Source of the DNA: Carnegiea gigantea
Taxonomy: Eukaryota; Streptophyta; Magnoliopsida; Caryophyllales; Cactaceae
DNA length: 64,000 nt
Assembly (NCBI GenBank): GCA_029747015.1
Contig: JAKOGI010000183.1
Coordinates: forward strand, 777,001 to 841,000
Direction: 5' to 3'
Each line of letters opens with the position of its first letter. Position 1 is the stretch's first letter. Shown here piece after piece: positions 48,301 through 59,168 of the stretch. A program made the position numbers and the translations under genes. The notes below the pieces were generated by a model, which saw nothing but the letters and a program-made list of their open reading frames with translations, was not told the origin of the DNA and ran no database searches.

Positions 48301-51300
48301 AATCCTAATCTCTGCATTGTTTATGATTTTCTATTTTTCTTAGTGTTTTTTTTTGTTGAATAAACTATCATGTACACACCAGCTGTTGTGTAAAATACCG
48401 CAAGTACACAGTCGATAAGTACGTGTCGTATCAACAGGAATTTGTGTTTTTCAAGCACCAAAGCTAACTCAAGCGTATCAATCTAGGCAAAACAAATGGA
48501 TGATAAGAAGTGGAACCAAACTACTAAGGCAAACGAAAAGGACTTCGATTATAATTAAATCTAAGATTAACTAACTAATCATTCTCAAGTTATGCTAGCA
48601 TTTAGAGATGATTGGTTGTACCATGAAAGCTCACATAAGCCCTCTTTCAAGGGTCAAATGATAGTTATAATTATTATAACCACCTATTTTTATAGAGTTA
48701 GCCCAGTTAAATTACAATATTAGCAACCCTAATCTAGTTATGATTCAGACTATTTTCATGTTCAAATGCTAGCTATCCTCTCTGCCCACACTATATAATC
48801 AACCTCAGATTTCAGTGCAAGCCGATTGCCTCAAAACACAGATTAGAACTCTTTTAAGCATTTCATTGAACACTTAGTATGCATGAGAAGACACTCTAAA
48901 TCCAAGCATAAATAAGGTAGGTTAAGGCTTAAGTAAGATCAATTACTCATCTCAATGGCTAACCAAAACCAAAGAACACAGCTTTAATTACAAATAATAA
49001 ATATAAAAACACAAGTATAACAATGAACCATCAAAACAACAAACGAATTGAGAAGCATTGAATTAAAAAGAGAATGAGAAGAGGAGCTCAGTCTTGAATA
49101 GCAAAATCCACAATCTTGTACATGGTATACACTAATCTAACCTACATTATTCTCCCCTTGCTGGGTTTTTAGAGGCTACTAGAAACCCTAAAAATAGCCG
49201 AAAAGGAAGTTCCCAATGTATTATAAAATATATCTCAAATAAAGTCTGAAATCTGTTTAAATAACGCGAAAACTGGAAAGATGCACAGGTGTCGGTGCAC
49301 CCCACGCACCACCGTGCACTTCAGCACTGGCAGTCATGCGCAACTTCAGAAAGTCGGGCTTGACCGCAAGGTTTTCTGTGCGGTTGTGCTATTGTGCATG
49401 GTCAACCGTACACTTTCCTAGGCCCTTCAGTCTTACTTTTCTAACCCTCGGAGCTTTATTGAACCTCTTTTCTTCATCGAAACTTATCCCAATGACCTTC
49501 ATTTCTATCAGAACTAGTAATTTCATTATCTTTTTGGTAAAAACTCTTAAAAATAAGAAAAACCACTCATAAAGCATAATATGGATCGAAGGAGACAAAT
49601 TTGATCATTTCTCATCAAGATCTAACATAAAACTTTAAAAAAAAAAAGAGTCAAATAGGGACTAAAATAAGGTCAAAATAGAGGTTTATCTCTCACACAC
49701 ACATATATGGGTTTTGAAGCTGTGTTCTCAAGATGCATTTAATGATGTGGATTTTTAAGGTTGAGTTGGAATTTTTTTTTTTTTTTTTGGGGTGGAGGGG
49801 GTCCATTTAACCCCTGAAACCATTTATTTTCTTACATGCAATTTGAAAGTATCCGTCAAATGAGAATAGTGACTATAAGCCTATAACAATAGTGACAAAA
49901 TTTGTGTAAGCCAGAACATAGCACGGCTTATTTATCCTCTTCAAAAGTTGCATGAGTAGATGACTAGTCAAATATGTAAGTAGATGAATATCTTCCAGTA
50001 CTTACATGTGCTGTTATTCCCAAAGTATAAACCTTTCCAATCACGTATTTCAAAAGTTTAATTTTTACATGGGTTTTTTTGAAGTTTATGTGTTTGTTAT
50101 TGGAAGTTTTTGTGAAACGACTTCAAAATTATAAGCAGGGTTTTTTTTCGATTAATTTAACATGGATGCAACAAAAATAAATAAACTAAATTTACTTTTA
50201 CAAGTATGACCATTAAAATTAAAAAATTACAAAATAAAATTAATTGAAAAATTCAGAGATAGGGAATGAAAAATATACTTCGGTGGTAGTACGGGTTGAA
50301 TCGTATTCAAATGTTTTAATTTTGGGCACCTTATTGCGCTTGTCAAATACATAACTATAAACGTAGTTTTCTCTCAAAAAGACGAAATTATCTCCCAAAA
50401 TTCATGAAAGATTGATCATGTATGCATCAATGAGAATTCTGAACTAAAGAAACACATAATAATCTGGAAAATACTATTAATGAAAATTACAAGATTACAC
50501 CATAAAATCTTGATGGGCAGGAAAGGATTTTCTCTACATCAATTGGTATATAAAATGATTTTAGATTTTCAATGAAACGGAGAGAATTTTGCTATGTATT
50601 TATGTAATCCTATTTTTGGCCAAAATGTTGCTCTTTCAAGGCTCCGAATGGGTGGTGTTTTTATAGTGCAAACAATGAAACATTACATAAAGTTATCCAA
50701 TATATAGACTTTTAGTTATAGACAGTAGAAGCCATTAAAGTGAAACGATAACTCTAATATTTAACGAGAATTAATTAATACAATTTTCAACAAATAATTG
50801 ACAAACTAATAAGAATTCTTGTAATTAAGAGCCAAAATGAATTAAATATAGTTCAAAAAACGAAGTAGTTAAATATAAAGAAATTGTCATAGAAATTAAC
50901 CATAATTAAATTTCAAATCACAATTTTTCAACGAAGTTTGAAAATATTTGTGTGAAACATGTAAATAGTATATTATGCATTATACACATACATTAATCTT
51001 AATTAATAAATTCACAATATATATAAAGACTAAGAATCAATAATAAATTAATAAGACCAGTGTATAAATAATATGTAACATATAAACATATGTAAATTTG
51101 AAGATAAAAATTGTTGCTCAGCAAATGAATACGTAATCCATTTTTCATAAGAAAACAAATACTAGTGACAATCAAAATAAATGTATTCCGTTTTTTGAAA
51201 GTTCATGTAAGATTAATGCACAGATGATAACAAGGTTGTCGTCTAATAATAGTGTGTCAACTCACCATAAAGGCACGCTTGTCTAAGAGCATTCCCAGTC

Positions 51301-51652
51301 AGAGTTTCGGATTTTGGAACTCTGGTCTGCCAGTAAAAGTTTCACAATTTTGGAATTTGCATTCAATCACTTCTCCAACCTATGGAACTCAATTTTAATC
51401 ATCCAATAGAAATATTTGTCATGGACCCACCTTATAACACACAACCTATTTTTCAAATTATTTAAAAATTATATACTTACTCCAAAAAAAAGAAAAAACA
51501 AAAAAAATAAAAAAAAGCCAAACAGTGACCCGCGGGGAGAAACGGACAAACGTTCTCCCCCGTGTGTCACACGCGTTTCAAGCCGGCTGGGGAGACAAAA
51601 ATGACACGCAGCAGACACGCGGGCCCCACCCTTTACCTCCCGTGTTTACGGT
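48301..51652. other. Gene-free AT-rich region, possible old repeat debris
   Basis: No coding region can be supported. The stretch 48390-49600 has mixed composition and phrases often seen in old plant retroelement flanks (for example cgtatcaacaggaatttgtg), but I found no terminal repeats, primer site or protein domain. A T17GGGG run is at 49772-49792. The GC-rich segment 51500-51650 abuts the long-LTR element. Confidence 0.45.
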
Positions 51653-53362
51653 TGTAACGCCCCCAATTGTTAATGTCTGATTTATGTAGTTTAATCGCCT
51701 ATTTACTGTTGATTTGTAGCGGAAGCTTTTGATTGGAGGCATTACCGCCGTTCCGGAATGGAACAAGGCTCTCTGATTTACTAAACCTCTGAAATCATCT
51801 AAAATAAATATTTGCCTACTCATACCGTTTATCTCCTATGTGATAACTTGATGTACCCATACTAATCATTATTATCTTCATGTTTTACAAAGTAACGTCA
51901 CACAGTTCCCAGGTTACTAACCTATCATCACTGTGAGCGTCGCCTAGCTGGCGATCAGTAATGTCCATTATTTTGCTGCTTTCTGGTGTCACAGGAGGAT
52001 AACCATTCGATTCTCCCCACGCCTAAAACAAAAACATAAAACATTGGAATGGTGAGCCGAAGCCCAATATGTACAATCCCATGCAGTAAAATAAGTTTTA
52101 TGTGAAATTCGTTGGGCCGGCCGCATTTCAAAACATTTTGCTTTGCAAGCAGGAGAGAGAGCATTACGAATTGAAATTGACTTGCTGATTATTATCTGGA
52201 AGTGAACCCCTTGGTCGATATACATCTTGAAACGATCATACTTTGGGTGCTCACCCCCCAGGCCGATCGAGAAGCCTGAGTTGACGCCGTGCGCGGGTAT
52301 ATTGGTCGGCGTAAGTCTTGATCATTGATGGGCATAAGCCCTAATGATAATTGGCGGGGCCACTTATTTATGTGACAAAAACATTGAGAAATTGATTCAT
52401 TAAATACATCTTGTATTGATTGTCCATTGCCGTGAACATTGTGAGTTTTTTTAAAGAACATAGGCAATGTACGTACCTGATCCTTGAGATTCTCTCTCCT
52501 TTGTAATGAAAAATGTGCGCTGGTAGCTTGAACCGACAGTTGTGGCCTCCTTCCTGCTTTACATATGTAATTCTCTTGTGGTTAGTGCAAGGTGATGACA
52601 TTTGTTGGGATTTCTTAGTTTGATCAATAATTTGAAGTCCTTGAGTTATATGTAAAAGGCATTGACTTGACTCTACTTTGTTTTATTCCCATCTCTGACT
52701 TTGAATACTTTGTTTTAATAGATAATTTAAATCCCTGTCTTTTATACTGCAACCACTTGTTTAATGAACATGATGAACGTGTAATGGGGTAACGATCATA
52801 TTCTTGTAAGTAGTGTAAATTCGTTATTTGTTCCTACTTTGTGAAATTATTTTCATTATGGGTCATTGTTATTAATGTTTCTCTTTTTGGTCATTGCATA
52901 ATTTAAATTACGGCCATTTTATTTTTTATCCGAATTTTTGTTAACGTTTTCGGTGTAATTCCATGTTCCTTACTGTAAATCATATAATCATGACAGTTGC
53001 GACTATGGCCATAACTCTGAAATGTTCTGGAACGACCTTAGTCAAGACATGAACTCTTTTCCCCGAAAACGTTACATAGTGAACTCGTATAATCACATCT
53101 CGCCAACCATAATATTCCTATCCCACATATTAATATTCCCAACATCCACATTTAGCATTCATGATTCTAAAGGTGTATACCCAAAATTCATGAACTTGAT
53201 CGCAAATCTCCAAATAGTATGTATATTCTTCCATAAAATAGTCACAATGTCGTTTAACCCAATGGCTCACAATAATCACAACATTACCCGCACTTTAGCA
53301 TAGACTCATCAGATAATTTTTTTCAGTTTCATAACTTTGTAACCCGTGTGAATACATGCATA

Positions 53363-53482
53363 TCATAATTATACGATTGACGACTACCGCCTGACATGAA
53401 TATTTTCAATATATGAATAATCATGAATTTATACGGTTGACGACTACCGCCTGACATTAATATTCTCAGTATACTAAATCAT
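53363..53482. repeat. 60-bp tandem repeat inside the LTR
   Basis: Two units, each with tatacg(a/g)ttgacgactacc and gcctgacat, offset by exactly 60 bp. The same pair occurs in the right LTR at 60880-60999. Confidence 0.85.
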
Positions 53483-53709
53483 AAAATATCAAACATAAAT
53501 CAAGGAAGCAATAGTTACTCACCTTAAAGTTGCTCCAAGACCCAAAGCCTTAATTTCTTTTTCGTCTGCCTCCCCCTTTTTCTTCTTTCTTTCTCTCACC
53601 TCCTCCTCTCTCTCTTCTTTCTCTCTCCTCTCTCCTCTCTCTTCTTTCTCTCTCCTCTCTTCCCCCTCCCCTGCCCGTGTGTGTGCGTGTGAATGAGACC
53701 CCCCTCTCT

Positions 53710-53826
53710 TATTTATATGCATAAAAAGGAAAAAAAATCAAAGATTTTTTTTTGGTCCTTGACCGACTTTGAGCGGTCAAAGTCGGTTTGATCAGTCAAA
53801 CCGACTTTGACCGGCGTTGACCACTT
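53710..53826 (-). promoter_or_regulatory. Putative LTR promoter: W-box palindrome cluster and TATA box
   Basis: On the element strand a TATAAATA box (53717-53710) lies 40-110 bp downstream of five TTGAC(C/T) W-box cores within 53757-53826. Two of the cores sit in a perfect inverted repeat with 17-bp arms (53775-53791 and 53796-53812) and a TCAG loop. Transcription would then begin near 53680, giving U3 of about 780 bp and a long R-U5. W-boxes are WRKY sites, so stress-type control is plausible. The identical block occurs in the right LTR (61227-61343). Confidence 0.55.
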
Positions 53827-54267
53827 TTTTTTTTGGGCTTGCTTGAGATGTAAAATTTCTGTGAATTATGGGCTGCACAAAAAATTCTGAAACTTTTACT
53901 GTAGGTTACCCAGGATATTGGGCCACTTCTGGTAAATTTTCATGAATTTTAGATATGTATTTTATTAGTTATGAAATTTTGATCGAATCTGCCCTGTAAT
54001 TTCATGCTAAAATTCGGTTGATGTTTTGAATTATTGTGGGATATTGAGTTGGATAAAAATTATGAAATTTTGACTGTACATTGCTGAGGATGTCTGAAAA
54101 CTCTCTGTAAATTCTGATGAATTTTGGATATGTATTTTAGGAGTTATGAATTTTCGATTGGGATTGTTCTGTTTTGAGTGCATGGTTTTCGGTTACTGTT
54201 TTAATTTTGTTTTAAGAGTAATCAAAATTCACTTTGAGGCCATTCTGCCGATTCAACCTGCAATGGT

Positions 54268-54270
<3 letters not shown>

Positions 54271-54332
<62 letters not shown>
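54271..54332. repeat. (AT)31 microsatellite in left LTR
   Basis: 62 bp of AT repeats. The same locus in the right LTR (61788-61807) has (AT)10. Confidence 0.98.
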
Positions 54333-54335
<3 letters not shown>

Positions 54336-54459
54336 GGGAACGCTGATTTGAGATAAAATGAAAATAAATATTAGATTGAAATGCGGGGCCCAACCTGATT
54401 AATTTGTAAGTAAGATGATTTTATATAATTAATATGATCATTAGGGTCAGGCCGTTACA

Positions 54460-54473
54460 GCCTTCCCCCCCTT
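54460..54473 (-). other. Polypurine tract of the long-LTR element
   Basis: Reads AAGGGGGGGAAGGC on the element strand, immediately upstream of the TGTAAC start of the 3' LTR. Confidence 0.85.
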
Positions 54474-57400
54474 AAAATAAGTTTCGTCCTCGAAACTTGC
54501 AGATTTTTCTCACCGTACTACAACGAAATACGGACATTGACTTCATCATAGTAATATGACATTGATTTGGAACATAATTACTGAGTTGTGGGATGTGAGA
54601 ATATTCTGCATACGTTCATGAACTGACCTGCTTAGGTGTAAACCCGGCATTATTTTGTGCAGTGTATACTTGGAGGATACCTTTGAAACTTTTTCCCTCT
54701 AGATTGTTGATATGATTTTTGAAGTTCCTATAAGATCTCATGAAATTCAGTGGAACATTTTGAATTTGCTGATTCTTGGAAGTCTTTTGAAGAAGTGTGT
54801 AAGGAGCAATAATGAAGATTGAGTGAGATTGATTATGCAGTCATGTGGTGCATCTTGGCCAAGTCTTTTAAGGGAAAAGAATATTCATGGACTTTCGTGG
54901 AACTTGTAGTTAGGGAAGAAAGTAACTACATGTGCGCTTGTTTGTGAGTTTTGCATCTATTGAGAACCAAGAAAATATCTAGCTTGGTAGGCTGAATAGT
55001 TATATTGGATTTAACGACTCGCTTGGGGTGGAATTCGAAATGATATATGAGAAGTGAGAGAAAGATGTGACTTGGATTTGGCCTGCAGAAGCTCCTGTGA
55101 AAAAGTCTCAAATCAATGTGCAGAGCATACTCATGGATGAGAGCAACGGGCATGGTGGTGGTGTGAATTATTGCTCATGAAAGAAATAACCAGTGAAGTC
55201 AACACCATGAATTTGCATTCTTGTGATCATGGATTTGTTCCTTGGAAGCTTGATCCCGTGTGCCCGAATGAACATTTGTCCTGGATAGGTTCGTAGATTT
55301 GTCCGTTTTGTGTGTGTCACGTTGGTTTGCGGGTTTGAGATGTGTCTTATTGGCATTTTGGTATCCTGAATTTAAGGTTGAGATTAGATTAGTAGTTCCG
55401 TTGAAGAAGTTAGTACGGAATATAGACGGGATGAAGAATGTATTCTTTTAATTAGAAGGTCAAAGAGACTGAAAAGTTTATTATATTCGGCAAGCATAGC
55501 CCTGGGTCAGTAGAGGGTTGATACGAGTCAATGAAATAATAGTTTAAATGATTTTGACAGTAGCTTGGGATGGTTCTATAAAGCAAGAAGTTGAAATTAA
55601 TGGCTGCTTGCCATTTGGAGATAAAGTGCACAATGAGGATATGTTCATAAGAGAAGATTCCTGAGTCCTATGAGCGGCAGCTATAAGTATTATTGTGCCT
55701 TCTTGGTTTGATGTAACGCATGATGCGGTCTTTATGAAATACGGAATATGAAATAGGATAATAAAGGATTGGAGTATCCAATAAGGTGATCGTTTAACCA
55801 CCATTAGCTCGATTACGTCACTAGGCGAATTTGGGTGTGAATGGATAGAGCATGTACTAGGCGCAGTAAACCAAGCTGAGGTGGAGATAACTGGATTGCC
55901 GACTTATGGGTGAATCATTTATGCTTAAATAGAGACTTGATTCATGTTAAACTTAAAATGTATGAATAGTTAAGCCGGGATGGCTTAAATGTAACGTCGA
56001 ATTGATACTTATCTATTTGATTGAGTTATGCATATGAAACAACTCTGAGGATCATATTTGACCAACGAATTCGACGTTTTTGTGTTCCTTCACTTAAATA
56101 TATGAATGTAATTGTATTTCATGCTTAGCCAGCTTACTCCAACTTATCCGGTGCTTGTGTTTAAGAAGGTGTTGGGGAGGCATAAATTTTCGTCTTAGGA
56201 GGTAACAAGGTGATGTATGTAGTTTAACAATTCGAAAGTCTGCTAGACCTTTCTTTCATCCCTAATCTAGGTGTGTTGGGGTTGATATAGCCAGGATACT
56301 CTCATATTTGGGAAAGGAATGGCGTTCTATGTCCCAATAGGCATACTGCTTAGCTGATTAGTGAGTGGTTAGTGGCGACGTGTTATTATGGATTATGCAT
56401 ATATTGAGGGACTGAAGAAGAGAAGGAGGAAAGCCAAAAGTTTGAGAATGCTGACATCTGCTGAAAATTGAGCAAGAATGGGTTTCATAGTGAACAACAG
56501 GTTGCTCGGACATGGCGAAGAATGCCGGAAACAGGTACACACACCTTATTTTCTAGGAGTATGAAATTAAGGAAGGGCTAGGTGTTGTTAGTAAAGGCAA
56601 AGGTTAAGGATGGAGCAAACATAAGAACCGATCGGAACAGCAGCATTAAAGCAAACGACAAATGGATCAGTAAGATTTCGTATATCCATCAAGATCTGTT
56701 GAGCAGATGCTCGGGGTCGAGGGGGTGGAATAACAAGGAAACGATACTAGTGCATAAATCAAGATGATTAAAAATGAAGTGGAGCATTGGCTAAATGCAT
56801 TTGAGAACATGGTGGATGTGAGATTTTTATTGACAGGAACAGATGGCAGAGTTGGAAAACACGGGATAATGAAATTATGGCCGCGATGTAGGTGGAGTGG
56901 ATATAAGCGATAAGTATGAACAAGTTAGATACGGAGGGCAATAAGAATGAAATGCATAGTATCCAAAGTTTGTGCGCGGATCCTAAATCAAAATAATAAA
57001 AGAGCAGTTATCCACGTGATGATTGGATATGAAGGAGAAGGAAAAGATCACGTTATCATTGAATGAATAGCCTTGGCAAATAAGCTGAGCAAAGGTAAGC
57101 AATCTTGAGAAAATGCAATGGAGGAGGGGATGGGTAATGAAGCATTGCCGCAACGATCGCATAGTTTGCAAATCCTTATGGAAAGGGGTTAACATATGTT
57201 ATTGGATAATAAGGGTGGTAGCCAAAGAGGTTAAGAAGGGTGTCAAGAATGCTATTTAGGCAGATAGGGGGGCCTATTAGCAAATGGGTGAAGATCAGTG
57301 GACTCTCATTTGGATCAACACTGGAATTCATGTCGCCAAGGTTTTAAGAACTTGAAAGGACCAAGGGAAGGGTGCCAGGTTTTGATTGATACCCAGATCT

Positions 57401-59151
57401 CCTATGGATTTGAGTGCCCCTCAATCCTTTATCATTGTACCTGAAGGTGTGTTAGTTATGAAAGTGCTCCTTTGTAATTTGACATCTCAATCTTTACTTG
57501 CAATATGTTTATACAACCCAGCAACCAACAGATATATATATGCTTAATTTATCCCATCAATTTCCTACCAACATATTTAGTAAGACGTCGACCGTCCCCA
57601 ACGTTCAATCCTATCTCCAATGATTACTTGTTTTCCAAGATCTTACTGTCTTCTGGTAAGGAGCTTCAGTGGTTATGTTTCCACAAAACAACAACCCATA
57701 GATATGGTTGGTATAGCCTCAACCCTCTTTTTTTTTTTTTTTCCGGTTTCACATTTGTAAATGATCGTCTTTTCCTGATCCTTGTTAATCCCAAAAGCTT
57801 ACTTATTAGATTACCTGGTGCTCTATACGGCATAATCTCCCTCCCCGAAGATCTTTTACTTCGTCTAATGAGTTTTGCTAAGCCCCTCAATGCACATGAC
57901 CTAACCCATAATAAAAGAAATTATTGCTACCGTCTTTCTTGAATCCTTGATCACTGATTAACTTCAATTGTAAACCCAAATATACTTTTGTACATGATCG
58001 AATCTGCCTGCCTCACTATATCTTGTAATTTTCTTACGATATCAAATATTTCCAATTGCTACTGAATGATCTGCATTAGAAAATTCATGTCTTTCTTTCT
58101 GGATCTCCAAAAAATATGTAAAATCTAGTGTAGAGATTATAATGTCCACTAGGACTTTTGTGGGGAACATGAAGCATGATTCCCATGATAAGGTTCCTAA
58201 CCCTCAAAATTGCGTAATTTCAGAGCCTACTGGAAGTTAACTCCTCACGCTATTACTAACCCGTCGTGAATGTTTCATGCGCCAATTGGTACCACTTTGC
58301 TCCCCATGTAATTCTTGTTTCAGGTCTGTGGATACCTCACTAACCATGTATCCGCAACCGTTTCCTCATATAATCATTTACTAACATCACTATTTAACTT
58401 ATGTACATTAGCATAGGCATCTTGATATTCCTTACCACTGGCAATGTCCACAAAATTGTATTGAAAACGATCTAATTCATCATTTCATTCTACATGTGCG
58501 TGCTCTAACATTATTTGCTGTCACGTGTCTTCCGAAAGATACCACTGAAAACCCACTCATGGTACTTTCCAAATTCATGGTAGTCTTCAAGTACCTGTAA
58601 ATTTTGGTGAATAGGGGGAGTTATCATCGACCTAACCATACTATATAATTCTTTTCCACACGTTCTCGACGTGGATTGCCGAAATGGATGTAGATATATT
58701 TCTATAAGCTAGGTCAGTGACCTGAATTTCAAATAAAACTATCCCCCCACACATTTATTACTAACTGCCTTTGCCACTGCCAAATTTGTGTCTAAGGAAT
58801 AATGACTCAGTGGCACCTAGTAATCGATAGCCCCTAACGGATTATATACTTCATAGGTGCCTTAACCATACCCATTCGGTGTGACATCTCATCTTGTCCC
58901 ATAACATCAATACAAGATCAGTTTGTATCACGTAAACTAAAGTGCCCAACAGTGCTGTTTGTACTCAATGATTCTGCTAAAACATCCATGCCCCTGTGGT
59001 AGGTCCTCAACATTCTCATTTTTGTAACTTTGCGATAGACCCAAAACATTTCCCTGATGCGCTTAGACGTATAAATTTCTGATTATATATTTATCGTCCT
59101 GATCTAGCTTACCGCATGAATATCCCTATGGCTCACAGTGATACTAAACCT
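54474..59151 (-). other. Non-coding interior of the long-LTR element
   Basis: About 4.7 kb of AT-leaning sequence with stops in all frames at short intervals. I see no retroelement protein motif and no captured host gene. A T18 run lies near 57727. If this is a decayed autonomous element, traces of RT should still be findable by translated search. If it is a LARD, the interior should be conserved as DNA between copies. Confidence 0.6.
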
Positions 59152-59164
59152 GGCTCTGATACTA
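59152..59164 (-). other. Primer binding site of the long-LTR element
   Basis: The element strand reads TAGTATCAGAGCC, four bases after the 5' LTR end. This matches the initiator tRNA-Met complement except at the second base. Confidence 0.8.
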
Positions 59165-59168
59165 TAAC

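Larger units (their letters stand above)
51653..54459 (-). repeat. Left LTR (3' LTR) of the long-LTR element
   Basis: 2,807 bp. It contains a (AT)31 microsatellite at 54271-54332, a W-box palindrome cluster (53757-53826), a TATAAATA box on the minus strand (53717-53710), a CT/GA-rich tract at 53570-53680, and a 60-bp tandem repeat at 53363-53482. The length difference from the right LTR (41 bp) is explained by the AT repeat (42 bp) and one T in a T-run. Confidence 0.97.

Noticed and set aside
48390..49600. Possible degenerate retroelement
   Set aside because: Familiar-looking repeat phrases only; no terminal repeats, primer site or coding trace.
51270..51420. Possible MITE end (agagcattcccagtcagagtttc)
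   Set aside because: Resembles the start of some plant miniature elements, but no matching inverted end or target duplication was found.
53022..53303. 93-codon plus-strand frame repeated at 60539-60820
   Set aside because: Conserved between LTRs only because the DNA is identical there. It is on the strand opposite the element and has no recognisable motif.
53519..53722. Highly charged 67-codon frame (RREKEERGE type) in both LTRs
   Set aside because: It is the translation of a GA-rich low-complexity tract in the probable transcribed leader of the LTR. The two copies are identical because the whole LTR block is identical.
57505..57942. 145-codon frame inside the long-LTR element
   Set aside because: Contains a poly-T-encoded phenylalanine run, has no retroelement motif, and is on the wrong strand for the element.
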